A stretch of DNA of 42,917 nucleotides from Terriglobia bacterium (GCA_020073015.1 JAIQFZ010000025.1:1-42917); one strand, 5' to 3'; shown: positions 17,049 through 25,686, numbered from the stretch's first letter. Notes: a model not told the origin generated them from the sequence alone. Translations and numbers: made by a program.

Positions 17049-18062
17049 TTACAGCACTTCGATCTTTGCTTTCTGCGTCAGTTTCTTATTCAGGTCGGCT
17101 CGCACCTGGTTGGTCTTCTTTTGTTCCAACTGCTTCCGCAACTTGTCTTTCACTTCCTCAAACTTGAACTGGCCCGCCGGAGTGTGTTTGTTCAGCCGCA
17201 CGATCGTGAAGGCGTTTTCGACCTGAACCAAGTTGGTGATTTGTCCCGGCTGAAGGTTCTGCAGGGCCTGCGCCACCGCGGGCGCAATCTGGGAGCGATC
17301 CATGGTCTTGTGATCGCCCATCATCACGCGGTAATCGTCTTCCGACACTTTTTCTGCCAGTAAACCAAACTCTTCATAGGTCTTCGTCGCTTTCGCCTTT
17401 GGCAGCGCCTCTTCGGCGCGTTTGCGGGCTTCCTGCACCTGGCTGGGTGTTGCCTTCTCGGGCGGCAAGAACGAAATCGTCTGGATGGCAAACGATTCCG
17501 GGTATTGGAATTTGCCGGGATTCTTGTCGTAAAAAGCCTTGGCTTCAGCGACTGACACGGTGGACTTATTGTCCACTTCCAGCTTCAGTAATTGCTCGAT
17601 CAGGAGTGAGCGGCGAATTTTCTCGCGCATCGCCTGCTGCGATCCATGACACTCGGTCTGCAAGAAATTCTGATATTCGTCCGGCGTTGAAAATTGCTTC
17701 CGGAATTCTGCTTGTGCGCGGCTCAGGCGCTCGGGAGAAACCGTCATCTTCCGCTGCAGCGCCTCCTGGTACACCAATTCTTCGAAAATGATCATCTGCA
17801 GAGCGCCCTTACGAATATCGGGCTCCAGTTCCTTGGGAACATTCCCGCCATGCTGGCGCGCGTAAGGGAAGATGGTGAAAATCTCGCGCTGCAGGTCGCG
17901 GTCGGTCAGAACCGCGCCGTTCACCCGGGCGACGGGCTGACCGGCAGGCTGGGGCGTCGCAGACTTCGCGGTCACACCCACGGTCGGTGCGTGCGAAGCG
18001 ACCTGGCCCGATACCGAGAGGCTGATCAAGAGCACCGCGCCGATCAGAAAGTGGAATTTCAT
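17049..18062 (-). CDS. Periplasmic SurA/PpiC-type peptidyl-prolyl isomerase, 337 aa
   Basis: A signal peptide (MKFHFLIGAVLLISLSVSGQ) is followed by a SurA-N-like chaperone segment (VARVNGAVLTDRDLQREIFTIFPYARQHGG, about residues 44-160). Next comes a parvulin-like region (FAIQTISFLPPEKA to ITNLVQVENAFTIVRLNKHTPAG, about 190-300) and a Lys/Glu-rich helical tail. It should help fold or escort outer-membrane proteins and exported cytochromes. A single unpaired Cys (TECHG) is present and is not a haem site. ATG 18062 follows GAGGAAAT. It lies directly downstream of the terminator hairpin at 18091-18117 and upstream of the barrel gene, its likely client. Confidence 0.92.
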   Translation of the reverse strand: MKFHFLIGAVLLISLSVSGQVASHAPTVGVTAKSATPQPAGQPVARVNGAVLTDRDLQREIFTIFPYARQHGGNVPKELEPDIRKGALQMIIFEELVYQEALQRKMTVSPERLSRAQAEFRKQFSTPDEYQNFLQTECHGSQQAMREKIRRSLLIEQLLKLEVDNKSTVSVAEAKAFYDKNPGKFQYPESFAIQTISFLPPEKATPSQVQEARKRAEEALPKAKATKTYEEFGLLAEKVSEDDYRVMMGDHKTMDRSQIAPAVAQALQNLQPGQITNLVQVENAFTIVRLNKHTPAGQFKFEEVKDKLRKQLEQKKTNQVRADLNKKLTQKAKIEVL

Positions 18063-18085
18063 ATTTCCTCGTTCGTGAAACCTTG

Positions 18086-18117
18086 AAAATAAGGGGAGAG
18101 ATAACCTCTCTCCCCTT
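18086..18117 (-). terminator. Strong hairpin terminator or attenuator after the 4-heme cytochrome gene
   Basis: AAGGGGAGAGA (18091-18101) pairs perfectly with TCTCTCCCCTT (18107-18117) over an 11-bp stem with a 5-nt loop. Read on the minus strand it is followed by ATTTTC (18085-18090), a short U-tract. It lies 14 bases past the cytochrome stop and before the PpiC gene, so it should end most transcripts while allowing some read-through. Confidence 0.75.
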
Positions 18118-18131
18118 TTAAGTCAGACAAA

Positions 18132-19001
18132 CTAGAACTGCGTTCCCATGGTGCTGCCGTTCATTTCGTTCGCGTCGCCACCATGGCATTGGCGGCAGAA
18201 CTGCGCGACCTGGTTCGAGCCCGGATTGGTGTTGGCCGGGTTGTAGGGACCACGCACGAAGAACATCGTCAGGTAGGTTCCCGACGGCAGTCCGGAGTTG
18301 CCCTTGGCCGCTTGCAGACCCTGGGTGACCACGGAAATGTTCTGCACGTGCTGGTGATGGCAGGTGGTGCAAGTCACCGTGGCCACGCCAGCGTTGTTGC
18401 CGAGGTTCACGAAAAAGCCATAGTTCTGATAAAACTTGGCAGAGTTGGTCCCGGTCATCTGGGGCTTGCCGTTGACAACCACGCAATCCCACTCGGTGCA
18501 GTCGATGGTTGCCTGCAAGCCCACCGGGTGATCGTTGAGGTAGTTGCCGGCAGAAGTGCCGTCATTACCGAGCAGTGTCGGAATGGTGTTGTAGGTGCCG
18601 TACGTGCTGGGCAGCGGCTCATAGACCGCGTTTTTCATCATGGCGCCCTTTGCGAGGTTGCCGTCATGGCAACTCAGGCACTCCGTGATGTTGCGATCGA
18701 CACCGGTCGAGTCCAGCCCCACCAGCGTTTCTGGCCATTTACCACTGTCGCCAAAATTGAGGGTCTGGCCCACGAGAGAGCCGAGATCCTGGCCCCACAG
18801 GGCATGGACGCCCGCTTGTGCGTAGGGGGTTTTGGCAGCGCCGTTGCCGTACACACCGCTGTGCGGGGCATGGCAAGCGGTGCAGCCGCGGCCGTAGTTG
18901 AGGTGCGCGCCCAAGCTATCAGTCGATACCGTTCCGATCTGAGCCATCGCGAACCCTGCCACGGCAACAACTGCGAGCAGTACAAATAGGACTTTCTTCA
19001 T
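18132..19001 (-). CDS. Small secreted tetraheme cytochrome c (candidate filament or shuttle subunit), 289 aa
   Basis: A signal peptide (MKKVLFVLLAVVAVAGFAMAQ) is followed by four CXXCH sites at C40 (CTACH), C108 (CLSCH), C211 (CTTCH) and C269 (CRQCH). Spare His residues at 33, 47, 66, 158, 216 and 218 are enough for bis-His ligation. An additional Cys pair (DCTEWDC, 168/173) may form a disulfide. The chain is Gly/Asn/Thr rich, with about 55-100 residues between haems and an aromatic C-terminus (GTQF). Four haems in a secreted chain of this size recall OmcE-type extracellular cytochromes, but homology was not tested. ATG 19001 follows a near-ideal AGGAGGT. It has its own long leader and a downstream terminator, as expected for the most highly expressed gene of the locus. 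Confidence 0.92.
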   Translation of the reverse strand: MKKVLFVLLAVVAVAGFAMAQIGTVSTDSLGAHLNYGRGCTACHAPHSGVYGNGAAKTPYAQAGVHALWGQDLGSLVGQTLNFGDSGKWPETLVGLDSTGVDRNITECLSCHDGNLAKGAMMKNAVYEPLPSTYGTYNTIPTLLGNDGTSAGNYLNDHPVGLQATIDCTEWDCVVVNGKPQMTGTNSAKFYQNYGFFVNLGNNAGVATVTCTTCHHQHVQNISVVTQGLQAAKGNSGLPSGTYLTMFFVRGPYNPANTNPGSNQVAQFCRQCHGGDANEMNGSTMGTQF

Positions 19002-19153
19002 TTGGATAAGACCTCCTGATGATGTGTTCGAACACTTCACTTTTTGTTGACCTCTGTTGCTTTCTTGCTACTGATTACTTCTTCCGGAGACGGGCGCTGC
19101 CGGCAGTGCCCTATCCCCGTTCTGGCTCCCCGTAGGGCGCCAAAGTCGGGCCG
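19002..19153 (-). promoter_or_regulatory. Leader/promoter region of the tetraheme cytochrome gene
   Basis: A 152-bp spacer in an otherwise tightly packed gene string. It holds a 20-bp inverted repeat with one mismatched pair, centred on CTGCCGGCAG (19092-19111), and a perfect 12-bp palindrome GTGTTCGAACAC (19024-19035) shortly before the AGGAGGT. One may serve as an operator. I cannot assign a clear -35/-10 pair. Confidence 0.4.
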
Positions 19154-20455
19154 TTACTGCACCGGCGGAATCTGCGCATCCAGTTGCGCGTTGTCTTTCG
19201 GTTTCCCTTGGTCTTGCCCTCTGTCTTGCACTTTGTCTTTCTCTCCGTCCTTCTGCGCCGCGCCGGCCGATTTCTCACGCTCGGCCTTCATTTGCGCCGA
19301 CTCAGCGTCGGTGATGTAACGGAACTGTTGTACCCGTCCCCAGGGATACTGCTCAGAGACGAAAACCCGGTTGTTCTTATCGATCACGATTCCCATCGGA
19401 TCGTTGAAGCGGCCCAAGCTACGTCCCGGACCGCCTACGTACGCGAGAAGTTCGCCATCGCGGTTATAGATTTCGACGAGCGCAAGGCCGGTATCCACCA
19501 CCCAGATGTGTCCGTCGCTATCCACGGCGATGCCTTTGGGGCGCTCAAAGCAGCCGATGGCGTCGCAGTGCTGGCCGAACTGGCTGAGGAATTGGCCCTC
19601 TGCGTCGAAGATTTCGATTCGGAAGTTCAGCGAATCGGTGACGTACACATTACCCTCCTTGTCGAGGGCGATATTGGTAGGCAGGGAAAACTCACCCGGA
19701 CCGGTCAGAGTGTGCTTCTTGCCCGGGGTGCCGATCTTGCGCAGCGGTTTGAGGCTGTCAGCGTCGTAGACCAGGACCACGTCTTGCTTGGTATCCACGA
19801 CGTAGAGGAGGCGGCGCTCGGTATCGATCGCGAGCCCGAGTGGATCCACCAAGCCCTCGTTAATTTGCGCCTCGACCTTGTGGTTGGCATCGAAGACCAA
19901 AACCTTGCCCAGCTTTCCGTCGGAGACGAAGACCCGGTCGTTGTCGTCGATGGCAATGGCATTGATCATGGCGAAGTGCGCTTCGAAGCCGTTGCGGATC
20001 AGTTCGCTGTCTCTGGTCTCGGTGTTGAAGACGAAAATCGCGCCGACCTTCTGGTCCGCCACGTAGAGCCGGTTCTTCGAATCGACCGCCATGCCGTAGG
20101 GGCCGAGCAACTGGAAAGGGAAGTTCCTGTTGGTGACTTTTTCGTCCTGCGTTTGGCCACCCGCCAGGCGATCCATCCAGCTTTGCGTCGGCTTTTTGCC
20201 TTCGGCGGCGTAGTCGATCTTCATACCCGCGAAATAGTTCGTGTACTTAATGCGCGGGAGGTTCGGCGGCTCCGGCCAGACCAGTTTGCTGAGGTCGACC
20301 TGCGGCCTCGGCTCGGCCTTCTTCTGCGTAGTGGCGGCGGGCTTCTTCTTCTTCGCCTGGACTGCAACCGGCGAAACCAGTGCCAGCACGAGGACCGCGA
20401 TCAGCGCCAGGGCTGTTTTGCAGCCGCGGATTGAAGTTGGATGAACGTTGAACAT
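19154..20455 (-). CDS. Exported NHL-repeat beta-propeller with charged tail, 433 aa
   Basis: A signal peptide (CKTALALIAVLVLALVSPVAVQA) and a Lys/Pro linker are followed by about six NHL blades (YGMAVDSKNRLYVADQ, NAIAIDDNDRVFVSDG, LGLAIDTERRLLYVVD, TNIALDKEGNVYVTDS, KGIAVDSDGHIWVVDT, MGIVIDKNNRVFVSEQ). The highly charged Lys/Asp/Gln tail of about 45 residues is unlike the paralogue at 14093-15163. ATG 20455 begins two bases after the TAA of the 16-heme cytochrome gene, and its ribosome-binding site (GGAGGCGAAGT) lies inside that gene, so the pair is co-translated. The longer frame upstream to 20815 is only a shadow of the cytochrome gene. Role is likely scaffold or partner of the cytochrome, in the periplasm or on the surface. 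Confidence 0.9.
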   Translation of the reverse strand: MFNVHPTSIRGCKTALALIAVLVLALVSPVAVQAKKKKPAATTQKKAEPRPQVDLSKLVWPEPPNLPRIKYTNYFAGMKIDYAAEGKKPTQSWMDRLAGGQTQDEKVTNRNFPFQLLGPYGMAVDSKNRLYVADQKVGAIFVFNTETRDSELIRNGFEAHFAMINAIAIDDNDRVFVSDGKLGKVLVFDANHKVEAQINEGLVDPLGLAIDTERRLLYVVDTKQDVVLVYDADSLKPLRKIGTPGKKHTLTGPGEFSLPTNIALDKEGNVYVTDSLNFRIEIFDAEGQFLSQFGQHCDAIGCFERPKGIAVDSDGHIWVVDTGLALVEIYNRDGELLAYVGGPGRSLGRFNDPMGIVIDKNNRVFVSEQYPWGRVQQFRYITDAESAQMKAEREKSAGAAQKDGEKDKVQDRGQDQGKPKDNAQLDAQIPPVQ

Positions 20456-20457
20456 GG

Positions 20458-22047
20458 TTACTTCGCCTCCCCCATCTGTGTCATATCCAGGCGGTTCTGG
20501 TGGCAGTTGTCGCAGAACGCCATGTTGTTCTGCTGGTCCTTGACCAGGAGCTTGGGCTGGGCGCCAGCATGCGGTTGGTGGCACCGCAAACAGCTCAGCG
20601 GAGTTTTCACTTTGTTGACATTCGTTGGATCCATCACGTCCGAAACCGGGTGCCGGGCTACGGGGTGGCCCAGGCCATAGCGGAGCGGCAGGACGAAAGC
20701 CTTGTTCTTGTCGAAGTAGTCTTCGGGCAGCCTGACCTTGCCGTCGAAGATGGTCAGCAGGTGCTGGGCTTCCAACTTCTGCGGCACTGAGTCGGCGCCG
20801 TGACACTCCAAACAAAGCGCGTTGCCTTGGGCGCGCAGCAGCTTTGCGCGTTCGCTGCCGTGCGGCTCATGGCAGACCGCGCAGCCCTGCCCGAACGCGG
20901 GCTGGTGGTGTACTGCTTTCTTCGCCTGATCCGCCAGTTCGGTATGGCAGCCCAGACAAATGTTGACCGGGTCGGTCTTCGGCAATCCGGGGTTGTTGCT
21001 GGCGTGCGGGCTGTGGCAATCCGTGCAATCGCCGGCCGCGCCGGGATGTTGGACTTTGGCGGTCTCGATCAACTTCGCCTTGTCGCCGTGGCAGGTGACG
21101 CAGAGCGCCTTGACATCGGACTGGGTTAGGACGACTTTGCCGTCCTTGGCAGGGGCGTGGCAGAGTTCGCAGTTCCGGTCGGCGAAGGGAGGGTGCACGA
21201 ACTTCGCCATCAGCTTGGGTGCCGCCGACTGATGCGGATCATGACAGCTCAGACAATTAGCGGTGCCAAATGGCTGATTGTGATGCGTCTTCTGCAGGGC
21301 GGCGTCTTTCGGGTCGTGACAGTCGACGCACAGCGCCGGGGCGGCTCTGGTCAGGTGGAACTGGTTTTCAGGAGTCACATCCGCGCCCGTCTTGTGCGTC
21401 GTGTGGCAGGTGTCGCAGCCCAGATCGAGGGCGGCGTGGCGGCTGCCTTTGTCCGGAACGTTCGTGCCTTGCGTGTGGCAGGTGAGGCAGAGATTGTCTT
21501 TCTTCTCGCCGGAAGTCGCCTTCAGCAGCTGATTGTTGTTGGCCGAAGTGTGCGGATCGTGGCAGGTCAGGCAATCGCGAACTGCCGGCTGGTGGACATG
21601 TCCCTTGATCTGCGTGGCATCTTTGTCGCCGTGGCAGGTGAGGCACAGCTTGTACGGGGTGGCGGTGATCAGCATGACCCGGGTGGTGTCTTTGTTGACC
21701 CGGACCTGGTGACAGCTGAGACAGCCGGTGGCGATGGCCGAGTGAACGGCCGTGCCCTTGGTCTTGTCTTCGTGACACTCGAGACACTTGGCGCTGTCAA
21801 TCTTCGGATCGAGCGGAACCGGGTGAATGGCACTGAACGCACGTGGCAAACAGACGGCAGCCAGGCTCAGGGCCATCCCGATGCGCAGGATCGAGCCCAT
21901 GAGCGGGGAGGGGTGGCTCCCCGGACGCCCCAGGCTCTTGCTCTTGCTCACGAACTGGGATATAGCGCTCACCCTAGTCTCCGGCTGGTAATGGTGCACG
22001 AGAGTCGCCGCCCGGGTGGGCGTTGTGAAAATTTTCATCGTTTCCAT
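20458..22047 (-). CDS. Exported hexadecaheme multiheme cytochrome c (doubled CXXCH type)
   Basis: Sixteen CXXCH motifs are packed in about 450 residues: CLECH, CLSCH, three CLTCH, CDTCH, CVDCH, CLSCH, CELCH, CVTCH, CTDCH, CLGCH, CAVCH, CLECH, CLRCH, CDNCH. Paired motifs with CHxPH/CHDPH (CLTCHDPH, CLSCHDPH, CTDCHSPH, CAVCHEPH, CLRCHQPH) are typical of the doubled-CXXCH fold. The density of about one haem per 28 residues suggests a compact molecular wire in the periplasm or outer membrane. The start is uncertain. ATG 22047 gives 529 aa with a 50-residue lead before the hydrophobic segment. ATG 21900 gives a textbook signal peptide (MGSILRIGMALSLAAVCLPRAFSA, cleaved before IHP; 24 residues counted in pieces) but has no ribosome-binding site. 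It is the first gene of the minus-strand locus, divergent from resB. Confidence 0.92.
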   Translation of the reverse strand: METMKIFTTPTRAATLVHHYQPETRVSAISQFVSKSKSLGRPGSHPSPLMGSILRIGMALSLAAVCLPRAFSAIHPVPLDPKIDSAKCLECHEDKTKGTAVHSAIATGCLSCHQVRVNKDTTRVMLITATPYKLCLTCHGDKDATQIKGHVHQPAVRDCLTCHDPHTSANNNQLLKATSGEKKDNLCLTCHTQGTNVPDKGSRHAALDLGCDTCHTTHKTGADVTPENQFHLTRAAPALCVDCHDPKDAALQKTHHNQPFGTANCLSCHDPHQSAAPKLMAKFVHPPFADRNCELCHAPAKDGKVVLTQSDVKALCVTCHGDKAKLIETAKVQHPGAAGDCTDCHSPHASNNPGLPKTDPVNICLGCHTELADQAKKAVHHQPAFGQGCAVCHEPHGSERAKLLRAQGNALCLECHGADSVPQKLEAQHLLTIFDGKVRLPEDYFDKNKAFVLPLRYGLGHPVARHPVSDVMDPTNVNKVKTPLSCLRCHQPHAGAQPKLLVKDQQNNMAFCDNCHQNRLDMTQMGEAK

Positions 22048-22287
22048 AAGTGACTGGCCTGAAACAGGTTGGTGGAGGTGGGTGGATGTGTTGCGAAATG
22101 CATCAGGTGCCGTGGAGATCCTAAATGGGCCTTCTCCCACACTCGAACTGGTGAAATGACCCAAGTAAGGCTGCGCACTAAAGTTCTGCCTTCGGTTGTC
22201 GAGATGGCAGAAAGCCGCATGTGCGCCCCACTTCCTTAATTCAACCCGGATTCCCAGAGATGGCATGTAGTCGAGGTCACGCTCGTT

Positions 22288-22303
22288 TGTGATCGGCATC
22301 ACT
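22288..22303. promoter_or_regulatory. CRP/FNR-family operator candidate
   Basis: TGTGATCGGCATCACT fits TGTGAT-N4-ATCACA with one mismatch at the last base. It has the same layout as the dyad at 7090-7105. It lies 241 bp upstream of the ATG at 22047 and 298 bp upstream of resB. Confidence 0.5.
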
Positions 22304-22408
22304 TAGGAGCCGGACATGAAAAGCTGCGAAATACCCGCTCTTTGAGGAGTGGCCCCCAGCGTTTGGGAGAGAGCGGCGCTTCCCCTAGAAGACCAATCAC
22401 CGGGGAGC

Positions 22409-22422
22409 GTGACGGGCATCAC
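22409..22422. promoter_or_regulatory. Second CRP/FNR-type dyad
   Basis: GTGACGGGCATCAC keeps the GTGA-N6-TCAC arms of the family and is 121 bp from the first dyad in the same gap (offset 22288 to 22409). It is weaker, since the inner positions do not match. It lies nearer the resB side. Confidence 0.4.
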
Positions 22423-22600
22423 CATAGGGCGGTGATGGGTGAAATCTCGGATGGCCGGAACGGGGGTGCGTGATTTGGCCCAAGAACGGTTGCGATCGGC
22501 GGCTTCGAGAATCTCATAACTGCCATGAATTGAGGTGATTAGCGACCTGTCTCCATCTGGAGCGGAACGTGCATTTCGAAGAGGCGACGGGGGGAGAAAT

Positions 22601-24052
22601 ATGGCCGTGAACTTCCGCGCAAGCGCCCGCAAGGTGTGGCAAACCGCCGCTTCGATTAAGACGGGCGTGGTTCTTTTGATTCTGGTCGTGATTTTTTCCG
22701 CCGCCGGCACGATTGTCCTGCAGCGCCCGAACACGGAACCGGACGAAATGCAGAATGCCTATTCGCCGCAAGCCCTCCGGATTCTCGATGGCACCGGCCT
22801 GACGGACGTGTTTCACGCATGGTGGTTCCTGACGCTCATGATTCTGGTGAGTTGCAGCATTATCGCCGCTTCCGTCGAGCGGTTCCCCAACGCGTGGCGC
22901 TATTTCTCGCGCCCCTACAAGTATCCTGATGAGAGCTTCCGGCGCGTGCTCTACCCACAGACGTCGCTGGCGATCGCGGACGAAGAAACCGGATTGGTTG
23001 CGGCCGAGCGCGCCCTGCACTCCTTGGGGTTCAAGCCCGAGCGGGTGGTGCGCGAAGACCACTTCGGAATTTTTGCGGAGCGGCACCGGATCTCCGAGAT
23101 GGGCGTTTATATCGTGCATGCCAGCCTGCTGCTGATTTTCTTCGGTGCCGTTGTCGACGGCATCTGGGGATGGCGCGGAACGCTCAACCTGAACGAAGGC
23201 GAGACTTCAAGCGCGGTCGAATTGCGGGACGGCACAACCAGAACTTTGCCGTTTGCCATCCGCTGCGACCAGGCTGGCCAGGAGAATTACAAAGACGGGA
23301 GCCCGAAGAAGTGGTGGTCGAAGCTGGTTGTGGTCAAGGACCAGAGAGAGGTTGAGAAAAAGGAAATCGTGGTGAACGATCCGCTGGTTTATCGCGGCGT
23401 GCGTTTCTACCAGTCCAGTTACGGGCCGAACGGCAAGGTGGAAAAATTCTCGATCACGGCCACTCCGAGCAGCGGTTCCGGCGAGAAACGGGAAATCTCG
23501 TTGGGTGTGCACGACACCGTTCCGCTCGATGCCGACACCACGGTGCGCTTCGCCGAGTTCATCCCCGACTACGCGGTGCGGGACGGGCAGGTCTACCGGC
23601 GTTCGAACGAATTGGGCAATCCCGCAGCGCATCTGGTGGTGAGCTCGAAGGCGTCCGGCAAGAGCTTTGACGTGTGGTTCCCGCCGTTGGAGGAAATCGC
23701 GGACAACTCGAAGGCCCCCTACCAGCTCCAGCCAGCGGATCTGCAGATGGGACACTTCACGGGGCTGCAAGTCTCACATGAGCCGGGCCAGTGGGCGGTG
23801 TGGACAGGCGTGGTGCTGCTGGGAATCGGGTTGGCTTTCGTGTTTTACGTGGTGCACATGCGGTTCTGGGCGGTACCGGTCCGCGACGGGAAGACGGGCA
23901 AGTACACGCTTTGGATCGGAGGCAGCGCCAACCGCAACCGGGACGCGTTTGGTCAGCGTTTCGATGACCTGGTTGCCTTGTTGGAAGAAACGCTGAGCAC
24001 TATTCCCAAGACCTCTCCGAGCGAGCAGGTCGCAACCGTCGCCGGGCACTGA
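22601..24052 (+). CDS. resB: Cytochrome c biogenesis protein ResB (Ccs1), 483 aa
   Basis: Three N-terminal membrane helices are present ([59 protein letters not shown], the last with a conserved His). A large periplasmic domain follows, containing GYRG-like [19 protein letters not shown], and then a last helix near residue 420 ([24 protein letters not shown]). This is the ResB layout of system II cytochrome c maturation, where ResB and CcsA together form the haem exporter and cytochrome c synthase. ATG 22601 follows GGGGGAGAAAT. It is the first gene of a plus-strand unit with ccsA, divergent from the cytochrome operon whose products need it. Confidence 0.95.
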   Translation: MAVNFRASARKVWQTAASIKTGVVLLILVVIFSAAGTIVLQRPNTEPDEMQNAYSPQALRILDGTGLTDVFHAWWFLTLMILVSCSIIAASVERFPNAWRYFSRPYKYPDESFRRVLYPQTSLAIADEETGLVAAERALHSLGFKPERVVREDHFGIFAERHRISEMGVYIVHASLLLIFFGAVVDGIWGWRGTLNLNEGETSSAVELRDGTTRTLPFAIRCDQAGQENYKDGSPKKWWSKLVVVKDQREVEKKEIVVNDPLVYRGVRFYQSSYGPNGKVEKFSITATPSSGSGEKREISLGVHDTVPLDADTTVRFAEFIPDYAVRDGQVYRRSNELGNPAAHLVVSSKASGKSFDVWFPPLEEIADNSKAPYQLQPADLQMGHFTGLQVSHEPGQWAVWTGVVLLGIGLAFVFYVVHMRFWAVPVRDGKTGKYTLWIGGSANRNRDAFGQRFDDLVALLEETLSTIPKTSPSEQVATVAGH

Positions 24053-24077
24053 TCCCGGGCGATTGGAGGATCGCACT

Positions 24078-25481
24078 ATGGCGCGAGTCAAAGCAGAACA
24101 GCAGCAACCGACCACCGGCATGACCCTGATCGTACTGGTCGGATTGGCGATTGCGTTCCTGCTGTTCATGGCATTTCTGAATGTGGTCAAGAGCGGCAAT
24201 TTGTTGAGCGAAACGAACCTGCTTTTTGCCGCGCTTATTTTTTACGCTGGCGCGGGGGCGCTGTACCTGGGATTCGGAGTCACGGGTACCGAGTCGTATG
24301 TGAGGTTCGCATCGCTGGCGACCTGGCTGGGCCTGATCGCGAACACGGCTGCCGTGGCGCATCGCTGGTATGAGGCTGGGCATCCGCCGTTTGCGAGCGT
24401 CTATGAAATGCTGCTCAGTTTCGTGTGGACACTGGCTGTGCTCACGCTGGTCGCTGAGAAAAAGTTCGGCGTGAAGGTCATCGGCACGGTCACGATGCCG
24501 GTGGCGATTGTGGGAGTCGTGCTGATGCAGTTGCTGCGAACCGATGTGCATCCGTTGGTTCCCGCCCTGCAATCGACGTGGCTGCACGTGCATGTCACGC
24601 TCGCCATGCTGGCCTACGCGGCCTGCGCACTGAGCTTTGCGCTGGCCATGATGTTCCTGATCCAGGACAACATGAAGACCGAGACCTTCCTCGCCGTGAC
24701 CAGTGCGAGCACGCTTACCATTTACGCGAGCATCGTTTTAACGCGCTTCGAAAATTGGGGCGGGCTGAGCCTGGTGGCGTGGAATCCGGAACAAAAATCG
24801 GAGGTCCTCCTCTCCAAGGGCGTCCGGCTGTTCGTCACGATTCCCGATCTCGGCTGGGTGATGACCTTGACGCTTTTGGTGGTCGCGTCGCCGCTGGTCT
24901 TGTACGGGCTGGCGCGCTGGAAGAACAACGATAGCTTCCTGACGCTCGCCAACCGGGCCGTGTTCATCAGCATTTTGCTGCAGGTCATGACGCTGGTCAT
25001 GTTTCTGGTGCGGGCCCGGGATGGGCGCTATCCGTCCCTCGACGCGGACGGATTGTTCGCCACCAGCCTGGCCGCCAGCCCATTCATCCTCTCGGGACTG
25101 GTAGGCGGAGTGTTCATCTCTCTGCTTTATCTGCTGCTGCTGTGGCGGCGCCCGGATCTGGAACGCCTGTTGCCCAACGCCGACAACCTGGACCGGATTA
25201 CGTACAAAACCATCGGACTTGCCTTCCCGCTTCTGACCTTGATGATCGCTGCGGGCGCTTATTGGGCCAACCAGACGTGGGGCTCGTATTGGAGCTGGGA
25301 TCCGAAAGAGACCTGGGCCGCGATCACCTGGCTGGTCTATGCGGGCTACCTTCATATGCGTGTCACTCGCGGGTGGCGAGGACGCCGGGCCGCCTATTTT
25401 GCGATCCTGGGATTCGCCGTCGTCATGTTCACGTTCTTCGGAGTTACCTATCTGCTGCCGGGACTGCATGCCTATGCCTGA
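24078..25481 (+). CDS. ccsA: Cytochrome c biogenesis protein CcsA/CcsB (haem handling, WWD domain), 467 aa
   Basis: A polytopic protein of the haem-handling family. The WWD motif reads [21 protein letters not shown] in the C-terminal third (quoted at 21 residues only in part: key residues W-G-x-Y-W-x-W-D-P-K-E). Flanking ligand His residues lie in [19 protein letters not shown] and in [13 protein letters not shown], with another in [10 protein letters not shown]. With ResB it presents haem at the outer face of the membrane for attachment to CXXCH. ATG 24078 follows GGAGG and lies 25 bases after resB. At 467 aa it is longer than many family members because of an extra helical block in the middle. 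Confidence 0.94.
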   Translation: MARVKAEQQQPTTGMTLIVLVGLAIAFLLFMAFLNVVKSGNLLSETNLLFAALIFYAGAGALYLGFGVTGTESYVRFASLATWLGLIANTAAVAHRWYEAGHPPFASVYEMLLSFVWTLAVLTLVAEKKFGVKVIGTVTMPVAIVGVVLMQLLRTDVHPLVPALQSTWLHVHVTLAMLAYAACALSFALAMMFLIQDNMKTETFLAVTSASTLTIYASIVLTRFENWGGLSLVAWNPEQKSEVLLSKGVRLFVTIPDLGWVMTLTLLVVASPLVLYGLARWKNNDSFLTLANRAVFISILLQVMTLVMFLVRARDGRYPSLDADGLFATSLAASPFILSGLVGGVFISLLYLLLLWRRPDLERLLPNADNLDRITYKTIGLAFPLLTLMIAAGAYWANQTWGSYWSWDPKETWAAITWLVYAGYLHMRVTRGWRGRRAAYFAILGFAVVMFTFFGVTYLLPGLHAYA

Positions 25482-25686
25482 GGTCGAGCGAACCGATCGG
25501 AACCAGGACGCGAAAGCGCAGGCGGACACCAGGTTCGCCTCGCGCCGCTTTGAGGCCCATCGCTTGAGCCCCATCCGTTCCGGCCGGATCGGCCCGGAAG
25601 GTTTGGACCGGACGATCGCCTTGTTGTCGAGCAGGCGGGCGGATGATAATGCAAGCGTTGCTATTGCTGCGGAGGATCCCAACGCC

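Larger units (their letters stand above)
22048..22600. promoter_or_regulatory. Divergent promoter region between the cytochrome operon and resB-ccsA
   Basis: A 553-bp gap without a credible gene; the minus frame stays open to 22302 but is not cytochrome-like. It carries two CRP/FNR-type dyads (22288-22303 and 22409-22422) and a further half-site-like GGTGATGGGTGA (22430-22441). Placement between two divergent units suggests shared control of cytochrome synthesis and maturation. I could not define -10 boxes. Confidence 0.5.

Noticed and set aside
17049-18062. Single Cys-His in the PpiC protein as a haem site
   Set aside because: TECHG has only one Cys, so it cannot be a CXXCH motif.
20456-20815. 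N-terminal extension of the upstream NHL propeller
   Set aside because: It overlaps the conserved end of the 16-heme cytochrome gene; the ATG at 20455 has a good ribosome-binding site and signal peptide.
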